From contig NZ_CP108006.1 of the NCBI RefSeq assembly GCF_036127095.1, positions 4,765,501 to 4,829,500 on the forward strand: a stretch of DNA of 64,000 bases. Direction: 5' to 3'. Of this stretch, positions 1-7,580 are shown piece by piece; the first letter of the stretch is position 1, and every line of letters starts with the position of its first letter. A program made the translations under genes and the position numbers. The DNA comes from Streptomyces sp. NBC_00335 (lineage in GTDB: Bacteria; Actinomycetota; Actinomycetes; Streptomycetales; Streptomycetaceae). Under the pieces are notes generated by a model. The model made no database searches and was not told where the DNA came from. It worked only from the letters and a program-made list of their open reading frames with translations.

Positions 1-123
1 CGGGGAGGACGCCCCCGGGGTGCCGACGGGCGCGGCGGTGGCGGCAGGGGCTGCTACCGCCCCCGCGGCCGCGATCACGACTACCGTACCGACGGCCGTC
101 ATGGTCCTCTTGAAACTGTTCAC
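1..123 (-). CDS. Secreted protein, N-terminal fragment
   Basis: Only the first ~41 codons are inside the window; the rest lies to the left. The predicted N-terminus (GTG start at 123, preceded by GGGGGA) has basic residues, then a run of Val/Ile/Ala, then Ala-Ala-Pro-rich sequence. This is a typical Sec signal peptide with a possible signal-peptidase site after an Ala-x-Ala stretch. An alternative ATG at 102 would drop the Lys/Arg n-region, so 123 is preferred. It is divergent from the proline-rich membrane protein at 320. No mature domain is visible, so the function is unknown. Confidence 0.55.
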   Translation of the reverse strand, partial: MNSFKRTMTAVGTVVVIAAAGAVAAPAATAAPVGTPGASSP

Positions 124-319
124 CGGAATCCCCCGTGCGTCACATGTGATCGACTGCACGCTTTTGACCGCCGAGCCGCCCCGGGGGTTGTACGGGTTCC
201 GGCTCCGGTTCGTGCTGCGAACACCGTTGGCCACGAGGCCGGGACTGGCACACTTGCCCGGGGCCGGTAGCGTGAGCCGACGGTTCCGTAAACGCGGACA
301 GGTCGGAGAGGGAGTCCCG

Positions 320-1684
320 GTGACGGAGAGCGGACAGGGCGCCAGCCCGCAGGGAGGCGTGCCGTGGGGGCCGCCCGTGCCCGCGCAGCCGCCGACGGAG
401 CCGCCCGCGCAGCCCGGCGGGGAGCAGGAGTACCCGCAAGGCCCGCCCGCCTACGGCTACCCCGCACCCGGCGGCCCCGACTACGGCTACGGCTATCCGC
501 AGGGTCACGTGGTCGGCCCCGGCTACGAGGGCCCCGGCGACCCGCACGGCTACGGCTACCCGCCGCTGCCGGAGGCCGCCACCCAGTACATTCCGCCGGT
601 GCCCGCTGCCCCCGCGCACGAGGAGGCGGCGACGCAGTACATCGCGCCCGTCCCCCCGGCCCCCGCGTACGGCGAAGCGGCCACCCAGTACATACCGCCG
701 GTTCCCGCGGCCCCCGCGCACGGTGAGGCGGCCACCCAGTACATCGCGCCGGTCCCCGCCGCTCCCTCGTACGACGAGGCCGCGACGCAGTACATCGCGC
801 CGGTCCCGGCCGCGCCCGCCGATCCCGCCGCCGGGTTCGACGGGATGTTCCGGGGGGACACGCAGCTGCTGCCCCCCATCCAGGAGCCGGTGCGCCAGCA
901 GCAGCCGCCGCGCCGCCCCCACCCGCAGCAACAGCAGCACCAGCAACAACAGCAGTACGCGCAGCAGCCCCAGCACCAGCAGTACGCGCCGCCGCCGCAG
1001 CAGTACCAGCAGCAGCCGCCGTACTACCAGGAGGAGCCGCCCGCCGCCGCCCGCAGGGTGTCGCCCGCGATCATCGGCGCCGTCGTCATCGGCCTGGCCG
1101 TCGTCGGGCTCGGGGTCGGTGCGCTGCTCGGTGACGGCAAGGCGCAGAACAACGACCCGGCCGCCGTGGCGGCCACCCCCACCCCCGGCAGCTCCGCGGC
1201 GGAGAGCGGCGAGACCCCGCTGGATGCCGCGCAGCCGCAGGCGGTGCAGCTCGACAAGCTCCTCGCGGACAGCAACGACAGCCGGGCATCGGTGATCAAG
1301 GCCGTCGAGGACATCAAGGGCTGCACCAACCTGGACCAGGCGGCCACCGATCTGCGCGACGCGGCCCGCCAGCGCGAGGAGCTGGTGACCCGGCTCCAGG
1401 AGCTCAAGGTGGACAAGCTCCCGAACAACGCGAAGCTGACCGCGGCCCTCACCAAGGCGTGGAAGTCCTCCGCCGAGGCCGACAACAGCTACGCGGCCTG
1501 GGCGGACGACATGAAGTCCGACGGCGACAAGTGCAAGGACGGCAAGGCCAAGGCGACCCGCAACGCCTCCGAGGGCAACAAGGCGAGCGGCGACGCCACC
1601 AGGGCGAAGGAGACCGCGGCGGGCCTGTGGAACTCCATCGCGGCCAAGTACGACCTCACCAAGCGTGACAAGAGCCAGCTCTGA
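320..1684 (+). CDS. Pro/Gln-rich single-pass membrane protein with 17-aa repeats
   Basis: Protein of 454 aa. The GTG at 320 is chosen because GGAGAGGGAG lies just upstream and the open frame before it overlaps the divergent signal-peptide gene. The N-terminal half is Pro/Gly/Tyr rich and contains five near-perfect 17-residue repeats of the type EAATQYIxPVPAAPxxx (about residues 85-169). A Gln/Pro-rich stretch follows. One transmembrane segment near residue 255-275 (Ile/Gly/Val/Leu-rich) follows a short basic-proline linker. The ~170 residues beyond it are charged, carry two Cys and look helical. The predicted topology is a cytoplasmic low-complexity N-terminus with an extracytoplasmic C-terminal domain, a layout common in Streptomyces envelope proteins. 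No enzymatic motif is seen and the function is unknown. Confidence 0.8.
   Translation: MTESGQGASPQGGVPWGPPVPAQPPTEPPAQPGGEQEYPQGPPAYGYPAPGGPDYGYGYPQGHVVGPGYEGPGDPHGYGYPPLPEAATQYIPPVPAAPAHEEAATQYIAPVPPAPAYGEAATQYIPPVPAAPAHGEAATQYIAPVPAAPSYDEAATQYIAPVPAAPADPAAGFDGMFRGDTQLLPPIQEPVRQQQPPRRPHPQQQQHQQQQQYAQQPQHQQYAPPPQQYQQQPPYYQEEPPAAARRVSPAIIGAVVIGLAVVGLGVGALLGDGKAQNNDPAAVAATPTPGSSAAESGETPLDAAQPQAVQLDKLLADSNDSRASVIKAVEDIKGCTNLDQAATDLRDAARQREELVTRLQELKVDKLPNNAKLTAALTKAWKSSAEADNSYAAWADDMKSDGDKCKDGKAKATRNASEGNKASGDATRAKETAAGLWNSIAAKYDLTKRDKSQL
572..826 (+). repeat. Five tandem 51-bp repeats inside the Pro-rich protein gene
   Basis: Five direct repeats of 51 bp start at 572, 623, 674, 725 and 776. 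Each encodes Glu-Ala-Ala-Thr-Gln-Tyr-Ile followed by a Pro/Ala-rich linker. The copies differ at scattered synonymous and linker positions, so this is an older in-frame array rather than a fresh duplication. Confidence 0.9.
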
Positions 1685-1688
1685 CAGG

Positions 1689-1712
1689 AGCCGGCTCTGA
1701 CAAGAGCCGGCT
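1689..1712 (+). terminator. Hairpin terminator between convergent genes
   Basis: AGCCGGCTCT (1689-1698) and AGAGCCGGCT (1703-1712) form a perfect 10-bp stem with loop GACA. It begins five bases after the stop of the Pro-rich protein and faces the 3' end of the convergent lipoprotein gene. No long T run follows, as is usual in Streptomyces. Confidence 0.75.
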
Positions 1713-1739
1713 CCAAGCCCGGTCCCCGAAAGAGGCGGA

Positions 1740-3089
1740 CTAGCTCGAACGGGGCGCCATTTCCAGGGTCTTGGTCATGTCCATGGACGGCTCGCCGCCC
1801 GGCTGGGCCATCAGGCGGCCCTGCTGGACGACCTGGAAGGTGACCCGGCAGTTGACCATGCGGGGGAAGCCGGCGACGGCGCGCATGTCCTCGTAGCGCC
1901 AGCTGAGGTCGGGGGTCAGGCCGCCGGTCTGGACGGGGTCGGACTGGTTGAGCTTGCGCGTCAGGGAGCGGCCGGTGAGCTTCTCGTCCTCCTTGAACCG
2001 CTTCACCATCTCGCTGAACACCGTGTACGCGATCCAGGTGGTCTGCGCGCCGCTGTCGTCGGGGTCCACGGCGTTGTCGCCGAAGGCGTGGTCGGAGATG
2101 ACGTTGCGCATCTGCGTCCACAGGGGATCGGAGCCGACCGGGTACCAGCTCGTGACGTACGCGCCCTCGAAGGGGCTCTCCTTGCCGCCCGTCCGGTCGA
2201 CCAGGGCCTGGCTGACCGAGCCCAGCACCGAGGAGACCTGCGGCTTGCGGTTCTGGGAGTCGGCGCGGCGGAAGGCGTCGAAGAAGGTCTCGGTGCGGGC
2301 GCCGAGGACGGCGGCCACGCACCCCTTCTCCTTCCCGTCCTTCCCGTCCTTCGCCGAGGAGGCGCCGCCCTTCCCGGAGGTCCCGGAGGAGGAGGCCGCC
2401 AGTGCCTCGTTGGCCTGGACGAAGAGGTCCGCGGCGTCCTCGGCGGCCCGGATGTCGCTGGCCTCGGGCATCTGGTTGGCCTTGAGGCCGGCGTTGAGCT
2501 GGATGGGCAGGGAATCGCCGGCGAGGGTGTCGGGGCGGACCAGGGCGACCTTGGCGCAGGTGCGCCCCAGCTGGTGGCCGGCTCCGGCCATGAGGACGGG
2601 CTGGCCGCCGTTGACGGGGAAGGAGAGCGGGGACTGGAACTCGGTGGAGGAGACCCCGTAGCCGCCGATGAAGGGGATGCCCTCGGCTTCCAGCGGGGCC
2701 AGGAAGGCCCGTCCGTGCTGGCTGTAGGAGCCGATGACGGCGACGGCCTTCTCGGCGACCGCCTTGCGGGCGCAGTCGGCGGCGCCGGTGGGCGTGTTGC
2801 GCTCGTTGCAGGTCAGGACGCGGAGTTTGCGGCCGTTGATGCCGCCCTTGGAGTTGACCCAGCGCTCGTAGGCCTTGGCCATGCCCGGCATGCCCGGCAT
2901 GTTGGTCGCGCTGGAGTCCTGGGGAGCGAAGGTCATGACGGTGAGGGTGTCGGCGCCCCCGGGGCCCCCCGAGCCCCCGGGGAGCACCCCGCAGCCGGCG
3001 ACGAGACACGCGCCCGTCGCCACGGCCGCGGTCCGGGCCAGAAAGGAGCGGGAGAGTGATGCTGCGCGTCGCCGGGTGGTCATGTGCAT
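1740..3089 (-). CDS. Branched-chain-type ABC transporter substrate-binding lipoprotein
   Basis: Lipoprotein of about 449 aa. The ATG at 3089 has GGA seven bases upstream; an in-frame ATG at 3083 is possible. The N-terminus has Thr-Arg-Arg-Arg, a hydrophobic stretch and a lipobox LVAGC with the lipidated Cys near residue 33, followed by a Gly/Ser linker. The mature part has the type-1 periplasmic-binding fold of leucine/amide-binding proteins (Peripla_BP_6): a segment on placing the query in a residue-rich strand, 'SKGGINGR', a Cys pair in the first lobe, and 'VIGSYSQHG'. A Ser/Gly/Lys-rich loop interrupts the middle. No permease or ATPase genes are adjacent, so it is an orphan receptor. It could be a ligand sensor rather than a transport component. 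The ligand is unknown. Confidence 0.8.
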   Translation of the reverse strand: MHMTTRRRAASLSRSFLARTAAVATGACLVAGCGVLPGGSGGPGGADTLTVMTFAPQDSSATNMPGMPGMAKAYERWVNSKGGINGRKLRVLTCNERNTPTGAADCARKAVAEKAVAVIGSYSQHGRAFLAPLEAEGIPFIGGYGVSSTEFQSPLSFPVNGGQPVLMAGAGHQLGRTCAKVALVRPDTLAGDSLPIQLNAGLKANQMPEASDIRAAEDAADLFVQANEALAASSSGTSGKGGASSAKDGKDGKEKGCVAAVLGARTETFFDAFRRADSQNRKPQVSSVLGSVSQALVDRTGGKESPFEGAYVTSWYPVGSDPLWTQMRNVISDHAFGDNAVDPDDSGAQTTWIAYTVFSEMVKRFKEDEKLTGRSLTRKLNQSDPVQTGGLTPDLSWRYEDMRAVAGFPRMVNCRVTFQVVQQGRLMAQPGGEPSMDMTKTLEMAPRSS

Positions 3090-3258
3090 GCACCATTCCG
3101 CGCCCGGGGTAACTGAAGTGCGAGGTGTACGCAACATGGGGTGACGACGAGGTGAATTACGGGTGTCGCCCATACGCTGAGTGAGCACCGGTCGGGCCGG
3201 TTTCCGGGGGGTCCGGGCGCCTCAAGATCACGCCGTACGGGAACGTACGATCGAAAGC

Positions 3259-3762
3259 GTGACATTCGCCCAAGGTTCGAAGAACTCTTCCCGCCGCGGC
3301 GGCCGCTCCTCCACCATGGGCGGCATGCCCCTCAACGACATGCCGTGGTGGCGCTGGCGCAGCAACGTGCGCTCGGCGCTGCACATGCTCTCCGACCCCG
3401 CGTTCCAAGAGGACACCTGGCTGGCCGGCGCCGAGGGGTACGGGGACGTCACCGACGCCGTGTACCGCCTCGTCGAGGACACCTGGCTCGACAGCTGGTC
3501 CGCGGAGAAGTACGTCGGCACGATCTTCCGCGACTCGCAGGAAGCGGCCCTGGTGGACCTCGCCGTACTGCGCGTGCTGCGGATCATGCACCAGATAGGC
3601 CCCGACGCCCCGGTCTCCGGCTACCTGGAGCACCACGCCTGGCCGGAGGCGGTGCGGGCCGCGCGCGAAGCCCACGTACGGCTGGCGACGGCGGACGCGG
3701 ACGATCCGGACGCGCGGCCGCGCTCACTGGACGTCCTGAGGATCCTCACGCGCGCGGTGTGA
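3259..3762 (+). CDS. Conserved hypothetical protein
   Basis: Soluble protein of about 167 aa rich in Trp, Asp and Ala. The start is uncertain: GTG 3259 gives a basic Ser/Arg/Gly-rich N-terminus, while ATG 3316 begins at 'MGGMPLNDMPWWRW', where the well-ordered part starts. No signal peptide, transmembrane segment or known catalytic motif is recognised. Predicted helices and the lack of low-complexity sequence apart from the N-terminus suggest a real folded protein. It ends 19 bases before purU on the same strand and may be co-transcribed with it. The function is unknown. Confidence 0.7.
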   Translation: MTFAQGSKNSSRRGGRSSTMGGMPLNDMPWWRWRSNVRSALHMLSDPAFQEDTWLAGAEGYGDVTDAVYRLVEDTWLDSWSAEKYVGTIFRDSQEAALVDLAVLRVLRIMHQIGPDAPVSGYLEHHAWPEAVRAAREAHVRLATADADDPDARPRSLDVLRILTRAV

Positions 3763-3781
3763 TGTGGAAGGCTGTGGGGTC

Positions 3782-4657
3782 ATGAGCGACGACCCGCAGC
3801 CCCAGGCCCCGCAGCAGTACGTACTGACCCTCTCATGCCCGGACAAGCAGGGCATCGTGCACGCCGTGTCCAGCTATCTGTTCATGACCGGGTGCAACAT
3901 CGAGGACAGTCAGCAGTTCGGCGACCGCGACACCGGTCTCTTCTTCATGCGGGTCCACTTCGCGGCCGACGCTCCGGTGACGGTGGAGAAGCTGCGGGCC
4001 AGCTTCGCCGCGATCGGCGACTCCTTCCGGATGGACTGGCAGATCCACCGCTCCGACGAGCGCATGCGGATCGTGCTGATGGTGTCGAAGTTCGGGCACT
4101 GCCTCAACGACCTGCTCTTCCGCCACCGGATCGGCGCGCTGCCGGTGGAGATCGCGGCGGTGGTGTCGAACCACACCGACTTCGAGGAGCTGGTCGGCTC
4201 GTACGGGGTCCCGTTCGTGCACATCCCGGTGACGAAGGACACGAAGGCGGCCGCGGAGGCGCAGCTGCTGGAGCTGGTCCGGGCCGAGGAGGTCGACCTC
4301 GTGGTCCTCGCGCGGTACATGCAGGTGCTGTCGGACACCCTCTGCAAGGAGCTGAGCGGGCGGATCATCAACATCCACCACTCGTTCCTGCCGAGCTTCA
4401 AGGGCGCGAAGCCGTACCACCAGGCGCACGCGCGGGGCGTGAAGCTGATCGGTGCGACCGCGCACTACGTGACGGCGGATCTGGACGAGGGCCCGATCAT
4501 CGAGCAGGAGGTCGAGCGGGTGGGGCACGAGGTCACCCCGGACCAGCTGGTGGCGATCGGGCGGGACGTGGAGTGCCAGGCGCTGGCGCGGGCCGTGAAG
4601 TGGCACAGCGAGCACCGGGTCCTGCTGAACGGGACCCGGACGGTCGTCTTCACGTAA
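3782..4657 (+). CDS. purU: Formyltetrahydrofolate deformylase
   Basis: PurU (291 aa, normal family length) hydrolyses 10-formyl-tetrahydrofolate to formate and tetrahydrofolate. This balances one-carbon pools and can supply formate to PurT. Residues ~10-85 form an ACT-type regulatory domain ('LSCPDKQGIVHAVSSYL'). The C-terminal ~200 residues are a formyl-transferase fold with the conserved 'NIHHSFLPSFKGAKPYHQA' segment carrying the catalytic Asn/His, and 'DLDEGPII' carrying the conserved Asp. The ATG at 3782 is chosen over an in-frame ATG at 3764 because GGAAGG lies at a suitable distance and the protein then begins at the usual place for the family. Confidence 0.95.
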   Translation: MSDDPQPQAPQQYVLTLSCPDKQGIVHAVSSYLFMTGCNIEDSQQFGDRDTGLFFMRVHFAADAPVTVEKLRASFAAIGDSFRMDWQIHRSDERMRIVLMVSKFGHCLNDLLFRHRIGALPVEIAAVVSNHTDFEELVGSYGVPFVHIPVTKDTKAAAEAQLLELVRAEEVDLVVLARYMQVLSDTLCKELSGRIINIHHSFLPSFKGAKPYHQAHARGVKLIGATAHYVTADLDEGPIIEQEVERVGHEVTPDQLVAIGRDVECQALARAVKWHSEHRVLLNGTRTVVFT

Positions 4658-4690
4658 CCGCCGGACGTCATGGCCGGCAGGGCGGGCGCC

Positions 4691-6043
4691 CTACATCCGG
4701 CTGAGCGAGGCCGCCGCGAAGAGGACGTCGCGGATGGCCTCGCGGTCGCCGTCCTGGCCGACCGCGGCCTCCTCCGGGGAGATGTGGCCCGCGGCGAGCT
4801 GGCAGAACTCGGTGCCGTCCAGGGCGATCCGGGCCACCGTGTGGTCCGGTGAGGGCTTCGCCGCGGGGGAGTCCAGGGCGATGTCCCAGCCGCCGCCTCC
4901 CGCACCCTCGATCTCCAGGTGCAAGGTCCGGCCCGGCGCCCCCGCCGCGACCAGCCCGCGCGGCGGCGCCGCCAGCCCCGCCCGCCGGCGCCCGGCCAGG
5001 GCCGCCGGCAGGAGCCGGGCCGCCAGGTCGATCATCCGGTTCAGGTGGGGCGCGGACGGCGGCCCGTACGGGTAGTCCACCGCCTCCGCGATGTCCACGG
5101 CGTGGACCCAGCACTCGAAGGCCCGCTCCAGGAAGGCGTCCCCGAGGGGCAGGGCGAAGGCGCCGTACTCCACGTCCAGTTCGGCCACGCCGCGGCCCGC
5201 GAAGGAGACCGTACGGACCAGGGTGTGGCCCTGCTCCCGCCACGGCTCGCGGACCCGGCGGGTGGTCGGGTACGGGGAGTCCTCCCAGAACCGCTCCGTG
5301 CGCTCGGCCGGGGTGCCCGCCGACGCTTCGCGGCCCAGGGGGTCGTCCAGGCCCAGCGCGGCCGCCACGAGGCCGTCCACCGCCAGCAGGTGCCCGATGA
5401 CCCCGGCCACCGTGGTCCGGCGGGTCTGGCGGCGCTCCTCCTCGAACCACTTCAGCCGGACCGGGGTGTGCCACTCCGAGTCCCCGAAGTCCCGCAGCAG
5501 GGCGTCCAGCCGGGCCGTCTCGGTGTCGTACGGGCTCGCCCACGCCGGGACCGGGATGCGGGCCGGGCGCTTGCCGAGGCAGTCCTCCAGCACGCGCGAG
5601 CGCAGCAGCGGCTTGAGGTCGAGGGTCTCCTCAGGGTGCAGCAGCCCCACGGCGTCGCGCAGCCGCAGCGCTTCCTCGGCGCAGGGCGCGCACTCGGTGA
5701 GGTGGTCCTCGACGGCCTGGGTCTCCTCCGCGGAGCAGGCCGCCAGGGCCCAGGCGCCGAGGAGGGACTTCAGTACGGCGTGGGTGGGCGGCGGCGCGGC
5801 CGGGACCGGCTCGGGGTCGGGCTCGGGCTCGGCGGGCGCCGGTACGGCGGGGGAGCCGGTGATGTCCGGGTACTCCATGTGCTGCGAGTCGTCGAGGTCG
5901 TTGAGGTCGACGAGGTCATCGAGGTCGGCGAGGTCGTCGGCCGCTCCGCGCGGGCCCGGTATGCGCGCCGGGCCGCCGCGGTTCGGGGGCCGCTCGTACT
6001 CTTCGCCGTCTTCTTCGCCGAAGGGGCTCGGCGGGATCGTCAT
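4691..6043 (-). CDS. Zinc anti-sigma factor fused to MDMPI/mycothiol-dependent domain
   Basis: Protein of about 450 aa whose ATG overlaps the sigma gene stop (ATGA), so the pair is translationally coupled. After a very acidic N-terminus (repeated Asp-Leu/Asp-Asp) come about 70 residues with the zf-HC2/ZAS signature His-x3-Cys-x2-Cys ('HLTECAPC'), which in the RsrA/RseA-like family binds zinc and holds the sigma factor. The remaining ~300 residues resemble the maleylpyruvate-isomerase N-terminal (DinB-like) fold found in mycothiol-dependent enzymes ('GVIGHLLAVDGLVAAALG', 'HAVDIAEAVDYPYG'). No transmembrane helix is seen, so it should be a cytoplasmic anti-sigma factor. The fusion suggests thiol or metal sensing, which is inference. 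Confidence 0.8.
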   Translation of the reverse strand: MTIPPSPFGEEDGEEYERPPNRGGPARIPGPRGAADDLADLDDLVDLNDLDDSQHMEYPDITGSPAVPAPAEPEPDPEPVPAAPPPTHAVLKSLLGAWALAACSAEETQAVEDHLTECAPCAEEALRLRDAVGLLHPEETLDLKPLLRSRVLEDCLGKRPARIPVPAWASPYDTETARLDALLRDFGDSEWHTPVRLKWFEEERRQTRRTTVAGVIGHLLAVDGLVAAALGLDDPLGREASAGTPAERTERFWEDSPYPTTRRVREPWREQGHTLVRTVSFAGRGVAELDVEYGAFALPLGDAFLERAFECWVHAVDIAEAVDYPYGPPSAPHLNRMIDLAARLLPAALAGRRRAGLAAPPRGLVAAGAPGRTLHLEIEGAGGGGWDIALDSPAAKPSPDHTVARIALDGTEFCQLAAGHISPEEAAVGQDGDREAIRDVLFAAASLSRM

Positions 6044-6618
6044 CGCGTGGTTCCGAATCCGGAGGGGCCGTACCCGGGCGGGACCGTGTCGTCGCGCGGG
6101 ACGGCGTTGGCCGTGGACAGGAGTTGCAGGCCCAGGCGCAGCCGGCGCCGGGCCTCGTCCTCGCTGATCTGCAGGTCGGCGGCGGCCTGGCGGTAGTCGC
6201 GGCGCTTGAAGTAGGCGAGTTCGAGCGCTGCCCGCAGGGGTGCGGGCATGGAGGTGACGATGAAGTCGGCGCGGGCCGCCGCGTTGGCGCTGCGCACCTT
6301 CTGTTCCAGTTCCTCGCGGGATCCGTTGCCCAGTTCTGCCTGGCGCAGGCGGGCCACGGCCTGCCCCTGGGTGATGCGGGCGACCCAGGAGCGCATGGAG
6401 CCCTGTTTGGGGTCGTAGGCGTCCGGGTTCTCCCAGATGTAGCCGAAGACCTCGCGGGTGACCCGGTCGGCGGCCTTCTCTTCGCCGAGGACCCGGTGGG
6501 CGAGGCCGTGCACGAGCGAGGCGAAGCGGTCGTACAGCTCTCCGAGCGCGGCGGCCTCGCCGCGGGCCAGGCGTTGTTGCATGCGGCGGTCCCAGCGCGG
6601 TGGTGCGTCCTTCGGCAT
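6040..6618 (-). CDS. ECF-type RNA polymerase sigma factor
   Basis: Sigma factor of 192 aa. The ATG at 6618 follows CTGGGGGCACG. Region 2 is visible at residues ~15-90 ('GELYDRFASLVHGLAHRVLG', then 'VFGYIWENPDAYDP' and 'SMRSWVARITQGQAVARLR'). Region 4 with its helix-turn-helix lies at ~115-170 ('PLRAALELAYFKRRDYRQAA' and 'SEDEARRRLRLGLQLL'). The gene is directly coupled to the downstream anti-sigma gene by an ATGA overlap, so it is probably released when that protein responds to its signal. A divergent EF-hand gene shares the 320-bp upstream region. The target promoters are unknown. Confidence 0.88.
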   Translation of the reverse strand: MPKDAPPRWDRRMQQRLARGEAAALGELYDRFASLVHGLAHRVLGEEKAADRVTREVFGYIWENPDAYDPKQGSMRSWVARITQGQAVARLRQAELGNGSREELEQKVRSANAAARADFIVTSMPAPLRAALELAYFKRRDYRQAAADLQISEDEARRRLRLGLQLLSTANAVPRDDTVPPGYGPSGFGTTR

Positions 6619-6937
6619 CGTGCCCCCAGCCGGCTTCCCGGTTTCGCAGCCGTGTGTCGACCACTCGAATGTAGTGGGCATGCAGCGGTTCGCGCCCGTT
6701 TTGCCAGAACCTCGTCCCGGAGGTGCGCCCTGCGTGATAGGGGCGTAGCACGGCGTGAACGGGGAGGTGCGGCCCGGCACATGCGCACAGGCGTACGCGC
6801 CCCGTCGCGCTCCTCGTGCGCTGGTTCGATGCGGCCACCTCCTTGCCCGCTTCGCTTAACGCGCAGGCCACGTAGGCCTTACGCTCCGTCCTGTCTGGAA
6901 CTGACCCCACCGCACACGTGAAGGCGGAACGCCGAAC
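6619..6937. other. Divergent intergenic region, sigma factor / EF-hand gene
   Basis: 319 bp between two divergent starts. It must hold both promoters, but I see no confident -35/-10 pair, inverted repeat or small ORF with a ribosome binding site. Confidence 0.5.
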
Positions 6938-7465
6938 ATGGACAGCGCAGAGTACGAGCGCAAGATCGCCGCCCGATTCGCCACCTTCGACCAGGACGGG
7001 TCCGGGTATATCGACCGGGAGGACTTCAGTACGGCGGCCAAGGCGGTCCTGGCCGAATTCGCCGTGGCGGCCAGGTCCGACAGGGGCCAGGCCGTGTTCG
7101 CCGGGGCGGAGGCCTTCTGGCAGGGCATGGCCGGCATCGCGGACGTGGACGGGGACCAGCGGGTGTCCCGCGAGGAGTTCGTCACGGGCGCGGCGAAGCG
7201 GCTGCGGGACAACCCGCACCGGTTCGCGGAGATCGCGCGGCCGTTCCTGCGGGCGGTCATCGCGGTGGCGAGCCCCGCCGGCGACGCCGTCCCCGGCGCG
7301 ACCCCTGCGGCGACGGCGCGCGTCCTGCGCGTGCTGGGCACCGCGGAGGAGCTGGCGGGTCCGCTCGCGACGGCCCTGGACGCGGACGGCGACGGCCGCA
7401 TCTCCGAGGACGAGATCCTGGCGGCCTTCGCCGGCTACTGCGGGGTGGCGGCTCCGGACGCGTAG
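6938..7465 (+). CDS. EF-hand calcium-binding protein (calerythrin-like)
   Basis: Soluble 175-aa protein of the calerythrin / Streptomyces Cab type. Three canonical EF-hand loops are visible: residues 18-29 (DQDGSGYIDRED), 69-80 (DVDGDQRVSREE) and 148-159 (DADGDGRISEDE). Each has Asp/Asn/Ser at the 1, 3 and 5 positions and Glu or Asp at 12. The region where a further loop is expected (around 105-120) has lost the calcium ligands, as in calerythrin. It may buffer or sense intracellular calcium. The GAAC...ATG context gives only a modest ribosome binding site. It stands alone, divergent from the sigma operon and convergent with the acyl-CoA ligase. Confidence 0.9.
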   Translation: MDSAEYERKIAARFATFDQDGSGYIDREDFSTAAKAVLAEFAVAARSDRGQAVFAGAEAFWQGMAGIADVDGDQRVSREEFVTGAAKRLRDNPHRFAEIARPFLRAVIAVASPAGDAVPGATPAATARVLRVLGTAEELAGPLATALDADGDGRISEDEILAAFAGYCGVAAPDA

Positions 7466-7580
7466 CCCCTGCCGGGGCGGAACCGGGGCGGAGCGGAAGC
7501 AGGGCGGCGGGGCGGACTCCCGCAGCCCCGCCGCGCCGTGAGCCGTGTGCCCCGCCGCGCGCGCGAGCCGCCCTCGCCCG

